This document shows positions 21,279-31,850 of a DNA stretch of 64,000 bases, piece after piece. The DNA is from Gyrodactylus bullatarudis (Eukaryota > Platyhelminthes > Monogenea > Gyrodactylidea > Gyrodactylidae). The notes beneath the pieces were generated by a model. That model was not told where the DNA came from and ran no database searches. It worked only from the letters and a program-made list of their open reading frames with translations. Positions within the stretch are counted from its first letter, which is position 1, and every line of letters begins with the position of its first letter. A program made the position numbers and the translations under genes. Location: NCBI GenBank assembly GCA_012064415.1, contig SSNU01000072.1:1-64000 (forward strand), written 5' to 3'.

Positions 21279-21725
21279 TGATCATTAGGGTAGGGTGAAA
21301 TTTTTAACATCATATATGATACATATTAGTACCAACTTTTCTGATAGAACTATCAATTCTAAGCATTATTGTGTCGAAAACACTTCACTATTATCTCATT
21401 CAGTTTTAAAAATCCAGAATTTTTCAAATCACCACTTAATTTTTAATGAATCTTTTCTACACAATCACTAAAATCCGGAATATCTTGGCCATTTAACAAG
21501 TTTTTTAAGTTTTATCTTCAAGAATAGTAATCTTATCATCAAGAAAGCCTTCATGGTGAATTTCATTGTTTCATTATGTTCGTGAGATATTGTGGGGAGA
21601 ATGGAGAATGACTTTCACGCTCTGAAAATATGCAAGACATGATCTGAGTACTTAATTTTATCAGAAAAGTAAGTACTATCGTCAGTTGTTCGGAGAAAAA
21701 AATTTTCACCCTAGCCTACTGATCA
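21279..21725. mobile_element. 447-bp inverted-repeat element, TAGGGTGAAA core end
   Basis: The left end reads TGATCATTAGGGTAGGGTGA. The right end, read inward, is TGATCAGTAGGCTAGGGTGA and continues AAATTTTT. The TAGGG start recalls the hAT-type MITE at 51184, but I find no 8-bp duplication. It is non-coding. Confidence 0.6.
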
Positions 21726-23172
21726 ATAAGGGTTAATTTTTCACATGCTATATCCCAATAAATCTCATTAGTACCCTAAGAGCTGGATTATTTTAGTGAT
21801 ATTAAACTGATAGAATTTTTCAAGAATAAATAAACTATGAACTTTTAAATAATAAATCAATTAAAATCAATAATAATCATTATTAATTTCAACTTTCCTT
21901 GTACAATGTAATAATACAGAGCTGTATGAAAAATTTAGGATAAGATAAGAACGTACAACACTAAAATTTAATAAATTGTATGCAGAGAGAGAATGGTATT
22001 GATCATTTTAGTATTGCAGTATTATTTTTGGAACAAGGCCGTTTTTTGGGATAGAGGAAGAGAGAAAAAATCAATTCAGCACATACTTCCTGAATGCATA
22101 CTTGAAAAGTAGAAAATTGAACTTTATCTTGACTTTTATCAATCGATATTGTTTGTAATAAAGTTAATCTCTTTCACCTGATCTCATAATCAAATACAAA
22201 TTTTTCATACCAAGCTTTTTCACATACAAAGGTCCTTTCGAGCCCAACTTTATATGAATTAATAATTTTTCATAAACTTTCACTATTAAACTCCTATTGA
22301 AAATATGGTCCTTTTTATTTTTGGATCTTTGGGCTTAGATTTTATATTGATTAAAGTGGGAGGGCGGTCTTGAGAAGATTTTCAGGATCAAGATAAGAAA
22401 ATCAACTATGCCAAATTTGATCTAATGTTTAACCCCATTATCGTTTAAGAGTTGAATTTCGATTCCATGATCATTTTCCCTGCTTGATTCAAATATTAAA
22501 GACATATCTAACCACATTTTTCATTCCTATATTTCAACCTAAGTACTTCAACTGAAAGGCCAGACGAAAAATCTATTGATCAGTCTAATTATAATTAGAG
22601 ATTCTTCAAAATCTAGTCCAATGTAATAATTGAGATTAGGCTCTATGATTTAGTCTTGCTCCTCAAATAGTCTTAACAAAAACGAAAAATTTCAGTAGGA
22701 TTTTACTTACTTCTTTTATATATTTAATGGGTACTTTTCTACTAGCCAATTGTTCAGAAAACTTATTAAATTTTTAAAATTAATTTAAGAAATTTTTTAT
22801 GAGATGAGTCAACTAGTGCACAATTCTAGTAGATTTTTATTTTGCAAGGAGTGCTACATTTCCATTAGCTCTGAACGAATGAAAAGAAACAGATCTAGAT
22901 ATGGATAAGAGAATTATTATTAGTATCCTTTCAAAAGCTTGCATATTCAAATATATGATCCAATATTTGGACAAAAATAATGTTTCTCTAACTCTTGAAT
23001 TTAAATTCCCATTCTATTCTGATAGTAATTCTATAGTAAGCAGAATGTATTACCAAAATGTAAAGCAGAAAAAAATTAGTAGTATTGTTCATCTTGATTG
23101 TGGACAGGGTAAAATATAAAACTCATCAAGTATTTTATATATTTGAACGATAATATTGTCGAACTTCATCAA
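21726..23172. other. intergenic with a fold-back fragment
   Basis: The segment 22355-22460 (AAAGTGGGAGGGCGGTC, TTTTCAGGATCAAGATAAG) is a degenerate relative of the centre of the fold-back element at 26003-26690. The rest has no supported gene. A 72-codon frame at 22901-23119 is not recognised. Confidence 0.45.
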
Positions 23173-25520
23173 AAATATTACTATTATTTGGTTCTGAACT
23201 CATGAGGGAAGGTTAGAGAAAACGGACCTTCCAGATGCTCCCAAACTACTAAGGTGCCATTATGAAGCATTGACTAGATTGAGGAAAGATCCGAATGTCC
23301 TCTTATGCCACGACGATAAAGGAACTGGAATAGCCTTGGTGAACAAATCTGACTACATTTCCAAAGGAAAACTTCTACTATCGGATCGAAGCAGATTTCT
23401 CGTCATTGATGCCAAAGATGCTCAGAATCGAATCAAATCCTTCTCAAACGCAGTTATCAGGAAAATTTCAACTCTGGTGAACAACGGAATGATGACCCAG
23501 GAAGAATCGAACTCAATGACAAAAAGTGATGCAGATATTAGCCGACTATACTTACTCCCTAAAGTTCATAAGGAAGCTGATGATCTTTCGTACAGACCGA
23601 TCTAAGATATGTCAGCCAGTCCCCAACACATGCTAGTAAAATGGTTGAACACAAAGCTGATGCCCTTAAGGAATCAAACTTGTCGTTATTCAGTGCCAAA
23701 CTCAATGAACGTGGTGAAGAAGTTAAGGGAGACAAACTTTAGCAATACCAAGTTGATATCCTTCGACATATCTTCCCTTTTCACGAATGTGCCCGTGAAA
23801 GAAACGGTTAATTTTATTAAACATCAATTATCTTTATATCCATCCCTTTGCAGCCTTCCTCCCGATATTGTTGGTGAATTGATCAATATGACCGTACGCA
23901 ACGTCGACTTCAAATTCGGAGGATTGTACTACAAACAAATAGATGGTGTCGCAATGGGAAGCCCGATCGGTCCACTATTAGCGGATATGTTCATAGCATC
24001 TCTCGAACAAGGTCCCATGAAGCCCATCATTGACGATTCCCGGTTGTATATGAGATATATAGACGACACTTTTCTTGTAGTCGATGAGGACAGCAGTATT
24101 GACAATCTATCAATTGAACTTAACAACCTTCATGTCAATATGAGCTTCACACATGAGATAGAGGAGAATAGAACCCTCAGTTTCCTTGACGTGTCAATTG
24201 AACGCGATGGTCCCACAGCGAAGACAAGAATTTACAGGAAAATGAACGCTCCATCACAATTCTTACCATTTCATAGTTTCTCGCCAAAGGAAATCAAGAA
24301 AAGTGTCGTCAGCAATGCATTCCTCAACATTGAAAGGCTGGTATCTTCAGAATATGTAAAGGAGGAAAAATCAAAGCTCAAAGATCTTTTAGAACGCGAT
24401 GGTTATCCGAAAGATTTCATTGAGAAGTATTCCCATCCAAAACAAAAAGTTCAGGGAGAAGAGGAGAGTGAGATACCAATAACATTAAGTCTTCCTTTTA
24501 AAGGTGATACATGCCATGCAATCCTGAGAAGTAAATTGACGAACGTGACCAAGAGAACATTTCCCGGCATGAAACTCAAAATTGTCCAATGGTCAACCAA
24601 ACTGCTCAATGGTCGGAACAAAGATCAAATACCTAAACTCAAAAGAAAAGGAGTCATCTACCATTTCAAATGTTCATGTGGCTCAGAATATATTGGCCAA
24701 ACAACTCGAACACTCGGTGAAAGAGTCAGCGAACATTTGAGGCCAAAACACAAAAGTGCGATACAGAATCATCTGAAGGAAACAGGGCACGTCGCAGATG
24801 AGTCTAACTTCAAAATTCTATATCAAGTCGATCCAAGTGCCCCCTGTCGTGTGAGAGAATCTATGCTGAACAGCGCAGAAGGCCACTACATTACGAAATG
24901 GAAGCCAGATCTTTGTGTACAGAAAATCTTAGCATCAAAACTTGGTTTCAAAGGTCGGGATGTTCATATAAAAAGTAAACAGCTGACAAAAATTAGCAAC
25001 ATTCTGAAACCAAATGCCCCACCCCCTCGCGTAAGCTCAACTCAAATAGATAGAAGTGAAAATAATGAGAAGTTGGCTGTAGCCGATAATCAAATTGTTA
25101 ATATCCAGAGTTCCGCCCCAGCAACAGGTCCAGAGTTGGTAATAATTGAAACTAAAGAGAAGTCAACAAAGATAATCAAATTACAAGCCAACCAGTAATT
25201 AGCGAGAAGAGAAAGAACGAAAAACGCTCAGCAACTAAACGAAAAAGAAGAGGTTCCACTGGTCAGTTACAAATTGATGCATTCCTGAAGAGGCAAAAAG
25301 TGAAATGAGAAGTGATCCCTCCCCCCTGACTTCTTCGATACGATTTACAATCAGCTCAACCAATGGAAGTGCACAAAAATTTCGCATTGTGATAGTATTT
25401 ATATGTTAACCAGGGTAGAGTCTGAAGAGACCTGGCGAAATATAACGTTAATCACTATAATATACGTCCGTTTTCTCTAACCTTCCCTCATGAGTTCAGA
25501 ACCAAATAATAGTAATATTT
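23173..25520 (+). mobile_element. Penelope-like retroelement copy with 55-bp inverted ends
   Basis: 23173-23227 and 25466-25520 are identical 55-bp inverted repeats (reading TACTATTATTTGGTTCTGAA). Between them lies one reverse transcriptase / GIY-YIG gene on the + strand. Inverted partial terminal repeats are a known outcome of Penelope-like integration. The coding frame opens inside the left repeat, so the normal amino-terminal part is missing. A hairpin (CCAGG...GTCTGAAGAGAC...CTGG, 25410-25435) precedes the right repeat. No target duplication is obvious. Confidence 0.85.
23198..25308 (+). pseudogene. Penelope-like reverse transcriptase with C-terminal GIY-YIG endonuclease, disrupted
   Basis: The protein order is reverse transcriptase then GIY-YIG nuclease, as in Penelope-like elements. 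Visible RT motifs are SFDISSLFTNVP, VAMGSPIGPLLADMF and the catalytic MRYIDDTF. The nuclease shows GVIYHFKC-CGSEYIGQTTR, with Arg in ERVSEH and Glu in NSAEGHYITKWKP. CxC between the two halves of the motif is typical. The frame is broken by TAA at 23603-23605 (after SYRPI) and resumes in the same frame. It reaches TAA at 25196-25198, while another frame (from about 25150) continues through KRKNEKRSATKRKRRGS to QLQIDAFLKRQKVK at 25308, suggesting a late frameshift. The amino end is truncated at the left repeat. This copy is inactive as read. Confidence 0.88.
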
Positions 25521-26002
25521 TATATATGTTGTGCCTATGCATAATCGGCAAGAGTTTTTGCCTATTATGCATAATCAGCAACCCTCTGCCGAATTTGGTT
25601 AATTTAGACTCCATAATAGGCAAGAAGTCTATAAATTTTTATAAAAATTGTTGCTAATTTGCAAGAAAATTTCATTTTTTTTCATCTTTACTCGCAATTT
25701 CCGCTCTTCGGGCATGGAAACAACTTTTAAAAATATTTATCTTGTGTGGAATTTTTCGTTACTTTTGAATGGTATAACTTTTATATAGATAAACCTGTTA
25801 CCCTCTTTTAAAATTCGACTTATGTGATGCCTGTTTTGACCATTTTTCCCAATTTATGCCCAAACCTTGTAAGATAGGAAAATTCTGAGCACAGATTCGG
25901 AATCAGCATGCAAAACTTCGTAAAACTTTTATTTATTTTACCACCCGTGTAATCAAGCCTCTCGTTTGATAAAATGGGAAGGGTAGTAACATAAAGTTGG
26001 TT
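25521..26002. other. intergenic, local short repeats
   Basis: Near 25530-25630 GCCTATNATGCATAATCGGCAAGA-like phrases recur two or three times as short imperfect repeats. No gene is seen. Confidence 0.4.
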
Positions 26003-26690
26003 GATATGAAGTTGGGAATCTATGATTTTTACAGAAATCTCGATTTTTTCATCAAGAATTCGAATTTGTTAAAGATTTCTGGAATCCTACTCATGCTGCC
26101 CACTTTTACCATTTGAAGAAAAAAATCTGAAAAAAAATTTTTTATGAAAAATATGCTCATTTTTCAAATTCCCATTTGGCACCAAAATCACAATTTTTTG
26201 AACTTTGAGCTGAAAATATTTTTTGATTTGAAAGTGGGAGAGGGATCAAAAATTTTCAGGATCAAGATTAGACAAGAAAGCTGACTAGCATCGTCAAGTT
26301 ATCGACAGTAACCCCATTTTCGAGAGATTTTGAATTATCGAAATTTCATTGATTTTCAAGTAGTGAAAATGATCAAAAAAACGAAATTCCGCTCCCAAAC
26401 GATAATGAGGTTATTCATCAGATAAGATTCAGTTGAATTGATTTTCGTGTCTAGTCTTGATCCTGAAAATACTCTTTCGATCAGCCTCCTACTTTCGAAT
26501 CAACAAAAATTTTCAGCTCAAAGTTGACCTTATTTTTCATAAAAATTTTTTTTTCAGATTTTTTTTCTTCAAATGGTAAGAGTGGGCAGCATGATTAGGA
26601 TTCCAGAAAATCTTTAACAAATTAGAATTCTCGATGAAAATATCGAGATTTCTGTAAAAATCATAGATTCCAAACTTCATATCAATTAGC
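26003..26690. repeat. fold-back element (type b), about 690 bp
   Basis: The outer arms are inverted copies: TTGATATGAAGTTGGGAATC on the left and a matching inverse ending near 26690. Internal matching pairs include CTGCCCACTTTTACCATTTG against CAAATGGTAAGAGTGGGCAG, and GGATCAAGATTAGACAAG against CTAGTCTTGATCC. It is non-coding with hairpin potential throughout. Relatives lie at 6820-7410, 22355-22460 and 28160-28560. Confidence 0.75.
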
Positions 26691-27021
26691 TTTACATGCT
26701 AATCCGAGAACAAACATGCCAATCATACACAGGTGTCATCATGAAAAATTCAAAATTAAGGTAAATGGAAAAAATAGATCCTGGCGCTGATTCTGAATCT
26801 CCCAGATCTGAAAAATTACTTATAAATTATGAGATTGGAAAAAAAATTTTATTTTCGCAAAAACTGAATTTCCTTTCAATTTTATGGCGATCGGATTAAA
26901 CTCGATCGATATGACATGTGGAATCGGTTCAATTTATTTCATTTGTTGTTTAATAAAAAAATTCTTGATTATTTGAAGATTTCTGTGAAAATTTTGTCAG
27001 GTATTTCAGGACAAATATATA

Positions 27022-27730
27022 TGTTACCGTTAATCTTGTTACTCTTGATAGTCTTAAGACTACCTGACTACTTCTTTTACAGTGTAATGCTAAACTCATG
27101 CATTCCAGAGAATAAGACGTATCAAGTGTTGAAATCCAGCCAACAGTATTAATTTTACGTAAGGATTTTATCTCAATAGTTCGTCAAATTTGTTACGCAG
27201 TTTCAGGAATAACTAGTAAGTGATCTATAAATTTCTTCTCATCATGTATTTTCATTTGTTGATTCACATCTATTCTTTAAATGAGGAATATTTGAAAGAC
27301 TATTTTTTACCATTTAAAGCCATCTGGACCTTTTCTGATAATATGCCGAAATTCATATTTCGATATCAAACTTATTATTCTTGAAACCTAGTAACAAGTT
27401 TTACGAGCTATTCAGATAAAATTTTATAAAAAGTTCAAATTAGGGACCTAAAAATGTTGGATTGTTTTCTTAATTTTTGATATTATTTTCGAAAAATTTA
27501 TTTCAGTCAGCCAATCTTATTACCGAGAATCAAGATCAACAAACTATATTTTATAGCTAAATATCTTGTTAATCTTGAAACCTGGTAACAAGTTTATCAA
27601 ACTATTCAAAGATTACTTGATAGTCTTAAGACTATCAAAGATTCCAGTTAATCTTGTTATCGAGTAACAAGTTTAACAAACCAATCCGTTAGTCTTAAGA
27701 CTATCAAGAGTAACAAGATTAACGGTAACA
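27022..27730. mobile_element. element 'C' (TGTTACCGTTAATC ends, TATA duplication)
   Basis: A 709-bp element with 40-bp terminal inverted repeats that are identical, both reading TGTTACCGTTAATCTTGTTA inward and continuing to the palindrome AGTCTTAAGACT. TATA flanks both ends (27018-27021, 27731-27734). The interior repeats phrases such as TCTTGTTAC and GTAACAAG. It is non-coding. It belongs to the TGTTAC/TATA group but has its own terminal sequence. Identical ends suggest recent activity or gene conversion. Confidence 0.85.
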
Positions 27731-27734
27731 TATA

Positions 27735-28104
27735 TATGAAATCCAGTTAATCTTGTTACTCGGTTTCAAATTATTCTGATAATCTCAAGAATCCCGGGAA
27801 TCTTGTTACTTATATTAATAATAATATATTAATAATTATAATTATAAGTAATTTTTAGAATTGTTGCACATTAATAGAACCTTAGAAGCTTTACAGAATT
27901 AGATGCTAGTAGAAACGAAAAATATACCTATTTGATATTCTCTAGAATTAAAAACTTAAACTTTGCTTCAGATTCATTTTCAATCTATACGAAATTTCTT
28001 AACCAATCAGTTAATCTACTACTATTGATTTTAACTAGTAACAAATTTAACTGAATTGCCAGGGAGTCTTGAGACTATCAAGAGTAACAAGATTAAGGGT
28101 AACA
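27735..28104. mobile_element. partial element 'E' of the C type, right end only
   Basis: The right terminus reads inward TGTTACCCTTAATCTTGTTA and is followed by TATA at 28105. The interior phrases match elements C and D (TTGAGACTATCAAGAGTAAC). No separate left end exists: it abuts C directly, so 27022-28104 may be a composite. Confidence 0.6.
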
Positions 28105-28159
28105 TATATAACTATTGAGTTCTATAAAATGATTGCATTTACTGAAATGAGAAAAAAAA

Positions 28160-28405
28160 ATTCTTTTTGGAAAACTTTAGAGACATTTTAAAATTCGAGA
28201 TGGCGCGATTTTTTAATTTTTATAAACTTTGAGTTGAAAATTTTTTTTGATTTCAAGGTCTGAGAGGAATCAAACGTTATTTTTCAGGATCATCATTAGA
28301 CGTAGAAAATAATTACAAAAAAAAATTTTCAGCTCAAAGTTTTAAAATATTAAAAAATCGCGCCATCTCGAATTTTAAAATGTCTCTAAAATTTTCCAAA
28401 AAATT
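28160..28405. repeat. short fold-back, arms about 95 bp
   Basis: 28160-28255 and 28312-28405 are inverted copies sharing AAAATTCGAGATGGCGCGAT and the T-rich flank. The spacer holds the GGATCATCATTAGACG phrase common to the fold-back family. It is non-coding. Confidence 0.75.
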
Positions 28406-28806
28406 TTTTGAAAAAATTTTTTTTTCTCAATTAAGTAAAAGTGGACATTTTGAATCAGTTACCAAAAAATCTTTCAAAAATTTTCCTACCTTGATGAAAA
28501 AATGAGATTTTTGTATAAATCATGAATTCCCAAATTCTTGTAGAATAGCTTTATTCTAAATTTGAAAATTTTCACAATTTTGTTTATCTTATTTCAGAAG
28601 CATGGAAAAATATTTTGAAGCGAAATTTGGTGAGATTATATTTAAATACTTGAAGAATAGTTTTTTCATATCGATGGTCGATTTAAGTAATTTTGCAAAA
28701 TTTCGTCCAAGTCTATTATTTAGTATCATTGGTGAGCAGTAACAAGAACCTCATACCATTTCTGTACTACTAATTTATTTATTTCTAATTTCCCATTTAA
28801 GAGACC

Positions 28807-28913
28807 ATAATAAAATTTATTAAAACTTAGGTTAATATAAGATTTCTCAGTCAATAGTCATCCAAACACTTCGACGGTGATTGTCTTCACACGCCTTCTT
28901 CAGTGGTACGACA
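28807..28913 (-). repeat. short repeat with hammerhead-like core, copy 2
   Basis: This is the same unit as 13540-13640, with the stem II region CTGAAGAAGGCGTGTGAAGA conserved exactly. The GAAAC of copy 1 is GAAGT here, which would inactivate a hammerhead. Similarity ends at the GTC upstream of GTACCACTGAAGA in both copies, which marks the unit boundary. Confidence 0.5.
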
Positions 28914-31032
28914 ATTATTAAATTTCATTATAAAAATAAATTTAGATCACAATTTACTGAATCCGAAACTAAGAGATCATCTTTCGTACGACAGTATTAT
29001 GAATTAAATAATCTATAAATTGTAGATGATTTTTAAAAATTATTAAGCTTAAATTTATACCTAAATTCGGTGAAATATCATCTCACATGTGACAACTTGA
29101 ATTACATAAAAAACCATACTTCTTACATTAGACTTAAATTCATCGAAGTTATTTTGACAGAGAATTATTTATTTTGATGGCATCATTTTCATTCAGAATT
29201 AGAGTTGTCATTTTCAGTCCAATAAGCTGTCCTGAAGACAGATTTTTTGGAAACAGGAAAATTATTTCCAAATACGATTCAATTTTATTTCAATGAATCA
29301 TTGCTATAGCGAGTGAATGCATATCATCTATTTATGATTATAGAATGGAATTCTAGTTTCTTACACCATCCAAAATTTAGATTCCAAATGCTGCCCTCAT
29401 TACTAAAACCTAACTAGTATTTTCTATGAGATTTAATAACTACTGCAAAGTAGTTTTGATTATTATTTTTTTATTTTGTTCTATGATTGACTCAATTAAC
29501 AATAAAGTAACAGTTACAGTATTCCAAAGTTCCTTACCTACATTTTTATGCGTTCAACATAAACGAGTCATTATTAATTTGATTGATTTCATCAAGTTTT
29601 TTGTTCAATCCTTTACTCTGACCCTCTGAATAATTTTGATTAAACATTAAATTAATTTACTCTTATTGTGAAGCAAAAATACTTTTGATAGTTTTTTGCC
29701 TTTAAGAAGAAATACAGAATTTTCGATTATAAGCAAGAAAATTTTTCTTCTGTGAACATTCACCTCCTACATTGTGAAATGAGATATATCGATAGATTTC
29801 CTACTATATTTCATTCAATATTCGTTCAAGGTCATGAAATAATAAATTTGCATTAAATTGTATGCATTTGATTCTAGAAGAATCTCAAGACGATTTTCAT
29901 TGGCTGATTGAATGAACTTAAAAATATTTCTATCCTTTCAATTTTGAAAATCTCATATCGATAGGAGAAACATTTTCGAGTGAAAGACTAATAGTGAATC
30001 ATTCCACAAGGAGTATAGATTTTATACCATGAATTGATTTATGATTGTTACAAATAGTTCTACAAGTATTATTCTATCAAATATCGCTTTAATCTTTTTT
30101 AATATAATTTATTTTGTTAAAATATTGGTCTATTTTAATTTAGTTAAAAAATAAATAGCTAAATATACATGGGGAAATCTGTTAAACTACTACAAACTAT
30201 TATAATTACCAGTAGCATTATTATCAATGATTTACTTAATGATTTTCAAATTAGATTAGAGATAGTAAAAATTAAGAACATGACTTTTGGCTACTAAAAA
30301 AATATAAATGGGCAACCTCCATACTAACTGAGTATCAGAGAAGCAAATATCTAAGAGAAAAGAACAAAGCTTACAGAAAGTATTTAGGAATAGTGCTCAT
30401 TTTAATGCATTGCCAATCTTCAGTAAAAAATGGATATTAATTAGACTTGTGTAAAAAATTTAGTTGTTCTTCCCAATATTCAATTTGATGAAGATTTTTA
30501 AAACGCTATTTCTAGTTCTATATCTTGCTCAGGGTTTGCTTTTGAAAAAAATGTTTCGCGGGCTTCCAACAATACCTAAATTTACAAACTTATTTCATTG
30601 TGAGTTGATTCGTTTCAAGAGCACCATTAGAATCAGAAAAAATCATGACTCTATTTATGCTCTTATATATTTTACAGTTTTACCTTAACTTTCTCGTACC
30701 CATTTAAATGGGAAATCAGATAGAATCAATATGAATATACATTTGAAATGATCGTGAATTTTTTTGAATTATTTTAATAAAATTTTTCCATCTACTTTTT
30801 AGAGGTTTTAAAATTTTCGTCTCTAGTCTTGAAAATTATCCAAATTCCGAAAATATCCTTACGAAATCTTATTTCGCGCGAAGGTTGACAACTAGGTATT
30901 GCAATCGTGTGTGATTCAATTTTACCAAAAATATTTTTCCCTAAGAAATTCTATAAAAACTTTCCGCGGACATACATGTATATTGTTTGAGAGGTGTTGA
31001 TTAACCTCTGATTTTATCTGAGCAATAGAAGA
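28914..31032. other. intergenic, nothing recognised
   Basis: AT-rich. Between about 30770 and 31030 scattered fold-back-family phrases occur (TCTAGTCTTGAAAATTATCC). No supported gene. Confidence 0.45.
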
Positions 31033-31850
31033 ATTCATAAAGAAAGGCGATGCCAGGTTTGTTAAAAGAATAGCGCTTTATTTCGTGGCATACTCTTCAG
31101 CTTTTACATTCCAGAATTATATACAAAAATTACAAGAAATGATGATAATTGATCTGATTGGCCCTTCTTTTTGTTCACCTCCTTAGAGGTGAGTGCGTGT
31201 GTGCTTCTTTTGGTACTTCTCGGTTTTCTTGGTGTTGGTATTATGCGAGTACATTTGGTGGTGGGAGAGTTACCATGTGCGTGTGTATACTGGTTCTTTG
31301 CGTTCAGAAAGTAGCTATCAAACCACTAGTCCTACCTAGAGGAACTTTAAAAACAATAGACACAAATGAAGAGATTAGAGAGAAATTAGCTAATCCCCAA
31401 CCTTCAACCAGATCCAGACCAAGAAAAAGGAATATGCCGGAAGGAAACCAAGATCAGAAAAAGATAACCAGATATTTCTCTCAAAATTAATACTAATAGA
31501 ACTCAGATAATCAAACTCAAACCATTTTTTTCAAAATCCTGTTTAGAATGGTCTATCCCATTGAAAGACCGTATACAAATGTACAAAGAACAGTATACAC
31601 ACGCACATGGTAACTCTCCCACCACCAAATGTACTCGCATAATACCAACACCAAGAAAACCGAGAAGTACCAAAAGAAGCACACACGCACTCACCTCTAA
31701 GGAGGTGAACAAAAAGAAGGGCCAATCAGATCAATTATCATCATTTCTTGTAATTTTTGTATATAATTCTGGCATGTAAAAGCTGAAGAGTATGCCACGA
31801 AATAAAGCGCTATTCTTTTAACAAACCTGGCATCGCCTTTCTTTATGAAT
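31033..31850. mobile_element. fold-back element (type c) with near-identical 268-bp arms and a coding loop
   Basis: The left arm (31033-31300) and right arm (31582-31850) are inverted copies with only one or two visible differences. The arms contain ATAGCGCTTTATTTCGTGGC and GTGAGTGCGTGTGTGCTTCT. The 280-bp loop holds the end of a + strand frame (see 31275-31490). High arm identity means the inverted duplication is recent. A degraded relative of the arm lies at 7318-7410. I see no target duplication. Confidence 0.85.
31275..31490 (+). pseudogene. C-terminal fragment resembling the tail of a Penelope-like protein, ending in a PIP-box-like motif
   Basis: An open frame runs from ATG within the left arm through the loop to TAA, about 71 codons. 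The loop part reads LCVQKVAIKPLVLPRG, and the Penelope-like protein at 23-25 kb reads LCVQKILASKLGFKGR at the end of its nuclease domain. A basic segment (STRSRPRKRN) and the terminal QKKITRYFSQN follow. QxxIxxYF fits the PCNA-interacting-peptide consensus exactly. I read this as the 3' end of a related retroelement caught in a fold-back rather than an independent gene; a small independent peptide cannot be excluded. Confidence 0.45.

Noticed and set aside
23173..25520. Interpretation as a DNA transposon because of inverted ends
   Set aside because: The single gene encodes RT plus GIY-YIG nuclease; inverted partial repeats are known for Penelope-like insertions.
31033..31850. Inverted arms read as inverted LTRs
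   Set aside because: Orientation is inverted, there are no TG...CA ends or primer-binding site, and the loop is too short for a retroviral-type element.
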